NCBI RefSeq assembly: GCF_001039355.2
Contig: NW_019773847.1
Span: 752,725 to 816,724, forward strand
DNA length: 64,000 bases
From: Lingula anatina
Taxonomy: Eukaryota > Brachiopoda > Lingulata > Lingulida > Lingulidae
Direction: 5' to 3'
Notes under the pieces: generated by a model
What the model was told of the DNA's origin: nothing
The model's database searches: none
The model's input: the letters and a program-made list of their open reading frames with translations, nothing else
Part shown: positions 58,301-64,000 of the stretch, piece by piece
How positions within the stretch are numbered: the first letter of the stretch is position 1
How the letters are laid out: every line of letters begins with the position of its first letter
Made by a program: the position numbers and the translations under genes

Positions 58301-61300
58301 AATAATACTTTTGTTTACCTAATGATTTAAAACTGTAAATGAATCAATTTTAAAAAAATCCATTTAAGGTAAATATTCAGAGGCACTGCAACAAAAATAG
58401 ATACCTGTAATATTACAAGGTAACACAACACAAAGAGGATTATAATATAAAATATTAGATCTAGTCTACTTTCATTTGAAAAGAAATGCACTGCAGGAAT
58501 GAACAAGCAACAGCATACCTGGCAGCCTAGGTTTTGTTGTTGAGGCTGGGGTAAAAGGGGTCTTGTTAAAGTTGGACATCTGCTGCAAAATGGCTTTCCT
58601 GGGGGAAATTAGAGAGTGCAAAAATATAATCTAACACTGTAGACACTATGACCCTTAGGAATATGAGGAAAAGTTGATTATTATTAAAACTGACGATGAT
58701 TTTACAGTGCAATCTTTACTTGATCATTATAATCAATTCAAATATTATCCTACTTGCTTTTCTTTGATATCAATGGGGGGAAAAAACTGTCTAGACATCA
58801 TTTCATTACCTTTTAGTGGCAGAAAATGGCACCCCTTCATCTGAGGCTTTTCGCTTCCTGACCACTATAGGCGTGGCGTCCATTATCCCTATAGAAATGC
58901 CAGCAGCATCACCAACATCCACAGAAGAGTCCTCCATGTCAGCAGAGGACGAAGACACCAAACTTTGATTGCTTGATGCTCCCTTGATGCCACCACGTTT
59001 TGACCATTTAGAGATTGTGTTGCTAATGCCTGACACAATACCTATTACAGAAAAGCAAGAAAATAACAAAAATAAAATATTTCATGTGAAAAGTAAACAG
59101 CTGAAAGGCAATACATGATTCCTCATTTAAGTATTAAAATGTGCAAAATCATGGGAAAAAAAAAAACAACATACAGCTGGTTTATATCACACACTTGAAA
59201 ATATACAAATTAACTGATAACAAACCACACTCTCAAAATTACCAACCTTGCAATGAGCCACTTCTTCTCTTCTTTTTCTTGGACTTGGGCTCTTCAGACT
59301 CATCACAACTTCGGTCCAATTCATCCTCAGAGGCAAAACATGTACTCATCATGTGGGAACGCTCTTGTAAACTTTCATCCACCATGCCTATGTCAGCACT
59401 GTGTTCTATCAGGAGCTCAATGATGGACGTCTGTGCTGCCAACAGCTGCCCTTCCACTTGGGTCATTTTCTCTGACTTGCTGTTAGTATGGATGAGGTTT
59501 GGTGTTAAGACAACAGCTAGATTTGATACGTTCATCTTGTTGTTCTCACTATGGCTGGCAATTTCTGCACAGCACTGCATCGTGAACTTCAGAGTGCTTA
59601 GATTTTCGAGTGGAAGCAACAAGCACATCAGTTGGATGTGTTTAAGCCTTGAGTCAGACTCCTGCAGCTGGTGGCATTTGATGAAGACGTCATGCAGTCT
59701 TGTTGTTAACAGAGAATCTGGGAGCTCTCGGAAAAACTGCTTTATCAGACTTGTCACATCAAACACATTTGATGACTCTACGTCTAGGTCTCCTCCATTA
59801 TCTAAATTGTGCTGAATTTGAAAATAAATTGTTATTTAAGTCAAAAGAAGCAAGCAGAAAAAATAAACCTTCCTGCATAATGCAATTCCTAAATAGTCAT
59901 CTTTAATGACACATCAAATGAGATTTTCAAATGTGAGCCTTACACTTTCATCTTCATAAATGATTTAAAAACACAAAAGTATTACTGTACAAACACATTT
60001 GTGTACTAATTAGTTACAAGTGTTATATGTGCTGTACACATGTCTATATACTATAAAAACATCTTATTAACTTTTCATAGCAAACATTTTAAAATGCAAG
60101 CCTGTCTCTACCATTTCCTTTTTTTCCATCTACAGTAAGAACACACTGGCCAGGGAAGTAATAAAACAGTTAAAGCAATAATAACTCTTCCTTTGAGATT
60201 CAAAATTCCGCAAGAAATACATTCTAAACAACACACGGAAATATATTATATTGCATTTCACCACTAAAACGGCTGTTATTGTAGTAAAACTAAAAACTGT
60301 GCTTGTCAATAGGGCTTTCGGTGCCTTTTTTCCTGGTCATCAAGGCATTAGTTGCCAAGGATTTTGGCGCATCACGCGGATTCTTGCGTGCAGTCGAGAC
60401 CAAAATAACACAGGCGCATGACGCAATCCTCAGACGTAAGTTGCGAGTTTTTGTACAGTGTGTCGGATAACGAAAAGCCCAGAACTGCACACGTTGTGAA
60501 TATGAGCAATTAAGACGATTATATCGTATGAATCTTATTTTATTGCAATAAAGTGTTGTTGTTGTCTGCTTTTCCCGCGGTTTTAAGTAGGTCATCAGAA
60601 AACCCCGCTCGATATGCTATGTTAGAGAGGGCTCCGTCAGTTAAAATCACTTAAGAGATTTTAACAAAAAACCGTACGTTTAGGAAAAAAACCCTGGATT
60701 AACTTTGAATGCAGGAATGGGGTCGCTGACCATTGGTGAGTACGGGAAAATTGCCGTTTACTCCAGGAAAATCCAATTTTTGGCCAAAACGAAGAGTTAT
60801 TATGACTTTAAACTGTGTTAATTCATTTCCATATGTTACAAGTGATTTTGTACAAAGAGACTCTCATATATATTGGTCAAACTGGTGCCTTTTCTGGCTG
60901 AACAGTACAAACTTGTGACCAATGAAAATTGTTGGTAGATCTTAGGTTTGAATACAATTGCAAGTCACATTTGTTTTTTTTTCTTTTTGAAATCATTATT
61001 TGTGGGTACAGTATTAACATACTAAGTAAAGGTACAGCTGTGATTTACACTTTTTACAATCATGAAGTTTAGTAAAAGTTTCCCATGTAATTGTTAGTGC
61101 TCATTTCAAATCCCACAAATAACAACCAAATGACAGACTATGAGCATGACTAATAAACCACCTTAATACTACTGATATGGTATCTTTTTACATCAACACT
61201 CCTGACGACAGTTACTCTGATAAAATTTCAAATTTTCTAAATGATTCATGCTGTGTTACTCATACTGATTTGGAGAAAATGATAAATTCTAGATGTTTCG

Positions 61301-61907
61301 ATAGATATCAAAATATCCCATCAAACAACATCAAAGAGACAAACTTCCATCCAGCTTACTTTCAATTCTTTCTGTCTTGCAACAGATCCAGTTTTCCTAA
61401 ATATGCCAACTGTGTCAATGTGGTTTTTCACCACAGTAAAGGCATCTACAAGGAACCTGAAAATTGTAGAAAAAGAGAAAATGCAAAAATCTATCAGTTC
61501 CCCAATTAGCTTCAAATGGTAATTTTTTTGTTTTAATGTTTGGAAAAGTGCTCTGTAAAGGGTAAAGTTAACATTGGGCAATGTAACTGTAAGTTAAAAA
61601 AAAAAATAAATTATGAAATTCAAAACCTATTTTATGCAATATCTTGTTTGATTTACTGCCAACTTGTTGACACTTTAAAACACCAGGGCAAATTTTTACT
61701 TACTTAGGTACAAATCCACAGTCTTCTATAAATATTCCAGGCATACTAAAGAGATTGTTTCCAAACACGTATCTATCCCCTTTGTCCTGAAAAAAAATTA
61801 GTCATAGATATATCAATTTTAATTAAAAATTCCGCAAACATCTTTAAGAAGTTTTTTCAAGGCCATTTCTTGAATTTTATTATACCAACATACAGGTATT
61901 GTTATCC

Positions 61908-61964
<57 letters not shown>

Positions 61965-62466
61965 CATGAGCAAAGAGAAAAAGAAAGGGTACTTCTGAAT
62001 AAGATATTTCAGCACATTCAATGTGTCAACAACCAAGCTAAATTAAGTAATGCCAAGTATGCTGTCTCACCCCGGTCCACTTTCCCTCAGGTTCCAGCCT
62101 TACATGCTAATTTTACTTAGCAGTTTTAGTACCACGTAAGGTCGAAAAGTTCAAAACTGAAGCAACCTCCCCCTTCCTTTCCTCCCCACTACTCCCCCAG
62201 AATGCACTCAAGTAATCGGTCATCAACTGACATTCTTAGTTATCAGATATCACCAAAATTGTTCTGTTCTGACCAAATTCACGTTGCACATTTAGAACAA
62301 AACTCCTAACATAACAGAAAAAACAATTTACCTGTGTTTGCCCACTTTGACTTGAAGGGCATCTTCGTTTTCGAAGTTTTGGCACTTTTACTCCTTTTTC
62401 TTTCAAATCCTGTACTGCCATCGACCTTAAACTCCCCAAATCGTCCAATTTTGTTATGTGCTTCAT
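53977..62466 (-). CDS. ARHGAP11: Rho GTPase-activating protein 11 (9 exons, 1533 aa)
   Basis: RhoGAP of the ARHGAP11A family, which acts on RhoA and in vertebrates is a proliferation-linked gene. Exons on the minus strand: 62466-62332, 61786-61704, 61456-61360, 59811-59247, 59041-58810, 58598-58519, 57795-57657, 57509-57428, 57165-53977. They total 4602 nt in consistent phase. The GAP domain is at about residues 46-280: MPGIFIEDCGFVPKFLVDAF, then GIFRKTGSVA with the arginine finger, then LIKQFFRELPDSLL and ENKMNVSNLAVVLTPNLI. A basic cluster (SKKKKRRSGSLQG) follows. The 1062-codon last exon is low complexity, with a Gln/His-rich middle, an acidic Glu/Asp/Lys region, a KEN motif (codons 55329-55321) and a C-terminus dense in SP/TP sites. 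Human ARHGAP11A has 1023 residues, so the tail is longer here. Exon 4 uses the weak donor gttggt, the only one that keeps frame. ARHGAP11A/B paralogy is primate-specific and does not apply. Confidence 0.92.
57824..58010. mobile_element. Short inverted-repeat element (Harbinger-like MITE), 187 bp, in ARHGAP11 intron 6
   Basis: The left arm (57824-57865: CATTCAGAACAGCGGACTAA, CAGATCTGCGGGTCAA) is an almost perfect complement of the right arm (57969-58010). Arms are about 42 bp with roughly four mismatches. TTA directly outside GAGCGCATTC and after GAATGTGTTC would be a 3-bp target duplication, as in PIF/Harbinger elements. It lies about 30 bp from exon 7, on the acceptor side, where the branch point of intron 6 is expected. 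No coding capacity. Confidence 0.7.
60170..60811 (-). mobile_element. TTAA-flanked MITE, long variant copy D (642 bp), in ARHGAP11 intron 3
   Basis: Opposite orientation to A-C. The right end (cgaagagttattatgactttaa, read in two parts) and left end (TTAAAGCAATAATAACTCTTC) match the family ends. The subterminal ccaatttttggccaaaac and a decayed centre (AAATCACTTAAGAGATTTT) are also kept. About 300 bp of extra GC-richer sequence lies on one side of the centre (about 60300-60640). The 101-codon frame at 60290-60595 (minus) inside it does not resemble a transposase known to me. The extra piece may be ancestral sequence lost from A-C, or a later insertion. Confidence 0.8.
61909..61960. repeat. (GT)n microsatellite
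   Basis: About 26 GT units in ARHGAP11 intron 1. The open frame across it is a translation of the repeat. Confidence 0.98.
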
Positions 62467-62640
62467 TTTTTTAAACTTCCAGCAGTCAAAAAGTTATTAA
62501 AAATAAACTTATTGGCCAAAACCTTTGCCTGCTATTTAAATCCCCTTGCCGCAAGGAACGAAAACATCGTTTGAAAACTGACCCAAATTACGAGGTGCTA
62601 TTTGATTGGCTAATGGAAGGTCAAGGCATAAATTGATGTT
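62467..62640 (-). promoter_or_regulatory. ARHGAP11 promoter candidate with CCAAT box and CHR-like element
   Basis: Upstream of the minus-strand ATG there is a CCAAT box (ATTGG on the plus strand at 62605-62609) and, 30 bp closer to the start, a TTTGAA/TTCAAA hexamer (62570-62575). In animal G2/M genes, NF-Y CCAAT boxes lie about 30 bp upstream of a CHR element bound by DREAM/MuvB. Here the canonical TTTGAA reads on the plus strand, so on the gene strand it is TTCAAA, which weakens the match. Confidence 0.35.
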
Positions 62641-63204
62641 TTTACGCAATATTCAATATTTATTTCTGAAAATTACAACTGCATATACTGTATTTTATAT
62701 TATGTATGATTGCACGTAGAGGTGTGCATTTTAAATATCCCATAAATGATTAAAATATGTTTTATTTTGCCTTATATTTTGGGTCATGCGCAGATATACA
62801 TTTCCGGAGCAGGTGGCTTTTCTTGTTACTCTCAAAGAAAGTAAACAGAGGCACATTTCAAAGACCGGGGAAGGGGGATGCAGCGAAAAATTGCAGGTTG
62901 GTTCAAGCGTTATTTCTTTTGCATTCTTACCACTAATGTTTCCTAACGTTAAATTTTTGTCATAATTTTGTAGAAAATACACTGAGCAGAGTCCACGTGG
63001 AAATTTGCACTGTTGAAATACTTTTGGTCGTGATTGTTGGTGTCTGCTTCGTGTGACAGTGCAGCTATCAGTATCATAGCATTGCAGCTGCAAGTAGCAC
63101 AGTTGGCACTTATATACTGCATAAGTACCGCACAGTTCACTGTGCAATTCGGACTATTGCTATAGTCAGCCTTGTAGAGCGTTATGATCTAGCTATTTGA
63201 AACT

Positions 63205-63524
63205 TTAAAGGTACACTGGGTTTGAAAATCCCCCAAATGTTTATTTTTGCCATCCACAGCTTCTTTAAAACCTTATATACACCTTAAAAATGATTTAAGC
63301 TCTTAATATTTTTTCTGGAGCGAACCTGATGTTGGACCTTATAGGAAAATGGTCTCAGTAATAATGGCTGGCCTGTCATTTTAGGCTAAAATTAACCCCT
63401 ATAAATTTTATCAAAAGTAAATCCAAAAGATGGGATAGATAAACTATTCTTGCGTACGAGAAAATTGCTTATTTTCCTGGGAAAATTCATTTTGGCAGGT
63501 AAATTTCATGGAGTATACCTTTGA
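63205..63524 (-). mobile_element. Diverged relative of the TTAA-flanked MITE, copy E (about 320 bp)
   Basis: Left end TTAAAGGTACACTGGG; right end catggagtatacctttga, whose complement is TCAAAGGTATACTCCATG, so the ends form an inverted repeat AAAGGTAYACT. The right subterminal region read on the minus strand (gccaaaatgaattttcccag, then gaaaataagcaattttctcg) matches the subterminal block of copies A-C. It is therefore a sub-family sharing subterminal sequence but with different tips. TTAA at the right has become TTGA. Confidence 0.6.
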
Positions 63525-63894
63525 GTATTGCCTTGATTTATCTAAAAAGAATCATGCTCATCACCACAGTAATAACTTGTCAGCGCACGTAGGTGTACTG
63601 GTAATTTACACTTTATCTTAATTATGCAAAGCATTAAAGTTAAATGGCATGAAATGTCAAAAATTATAAGATACAGATTTATGCCCTTTTACAAATTGTT
63701 AATCCTTTGCCTTTCTCCCAGTCCTCCAGAATTCTTACTTTTTCTTCAGTCAATGTCTTGATGAGTCTTACAAGCAGAACAAATAACCATATTGCATATA
63801 TTGTACCAGTAGGACTTCAACAGCTGCCTCTCACTCCCAGCCTGTGGACTTGCTTGATTCATATTTCTGAAATATTGCATAAATATCTGGCGGA

Positions 63895-63901
63895 TTTTTT
63901 T

Positions 63902-63932
<31 letters not shown>

Positions 63933-63957
63933 GAGGGGGGGTCCTGACCCCCCCCCC
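63895..63957. repeat. Homopolymer block T(17)-G(22)-G(7)-C(10)
   Basis: A T run passes directly into a long G run, then a short tcctga loop and a C run, followed after about 13 bp by an A run (63969-63979). The block is self-complementary (T-G ... C-A) and could fold. It sits at the window edge and may be an assembly or sequencing artefact. Confidence 0.8.
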
Positions 63958-64000
63958 TCTGGTTTTTGGAAAAAAAAAACCAAATATTCCCCCTTTTAAA

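Larger units (their letters stand above)
62641..64000. other. Upstream flank of ARHGAP11, no gene recognised
   Basis: AT-rich flank holding the diverged MITE copy E and the terminal homopolymer tract. The minus-strand frames at 62731-63147 and 62949-63140 overlap each other in different frames and show no recognisable domain or signal, so they are not called. Confidence 0.5.

Noticed and set aside
59141-59815. 224-codon plus-strand open frame
   Set aside because: Antisense shadow of ARHGAP11 exon 4, which encodes a clear RhoGAP domain.
60290-60595. 101-codon frame inside MITE copy D, possible transposase
   Set aside because: No catalytic motif or similarity to a transposase could be seen, and the element is too short for a piggyBac enzyme.
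63895-64000. Possible structured terminal repeat or telomere-like end
   Set aside because: No telomeric hexamer is present; mixed homopolymers at the window edge are better explained as low-quality or simple sequence.

Overview
This is nuclear DNA of an invertebrate animal, probably a marine non-arthropod bilaterian of lophotrochozoan type. The base composition is AT-rich, genes have many short exons with GT-AG introns, introns reach 13 kb, and there are dinucleotide microsatellites and many short inverted-repeat (MITE-like) insertions. The species cannot be fixed from this window. No bacterial operon, CRISPR array, rRNA or tRNA gene was seen.

Four protein-coding genes can be rebuilt exon by exon with consistent phase. 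(1) PTK7/off-track, plus strand, 5595-42451: 18 coding exons, 1145 aa, seven Ig domains, one membrane segment and a tyrosine pseudokinase. (2) POLR1C (RPAC1, shared subunit of RNA polymerases I and III), minus strand, 49650-45114: 10 exons, 346 aa. (3) AP2S1 (AP-2 clathrin adaptor sigma), plus strand, 49931-51791: 4 exons, 142 aa, with a first coding exon that holds only the ATG. (4) ARHGAP11 (RhoGAP), minus strand, 62466-53977: 9 exons, 1533 aa. A fifth weak candidate at 1371-997 (minus) would be a small secreted cysteine-rich peptide precursor, loosely like eclosion hormone.

Layout: 1-5594 is mostly non-coding (peptide candidate, a retroelement 3' remnant, the PTK7 5' flank). 5595-43640 is PTK7 with its introns and 3'UTR. 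43640-45113 is the convergent gap to POLR1C and holds nested MITEs. POLR1C and AP2S1 are head-to-head over a 280-bp probable bidirectional promoter. AP2S1 and ARHGAP11 are convergent around 52.3-54.0 kb. 62.5-64 kb is ARHGAP11 upstream sequence ending in a homopolymer-rich, possibly unreliable tract.

The genes do not form a pathway: one is a Wnt/planar-polarity co-receptor, one a polymerase assembly subunit, one an endocytic adaptor and one a cell-cycle RhoGAP. I did not find a new multi-gene system. The most interesting points are: a TTAA-bounded MITE family with five related copies in the last 20 kb, one of which carries the first AATAAA after the POLR1C stop; a perfect 29-bp duplication whose right copy ends inside the PTK7 start codon; an exon-like extension that could give a secreted truncated PTK7; a His/Ser-rich juxtamembrane region in PTK7; and the orphan Cys-rich peptide candidate.
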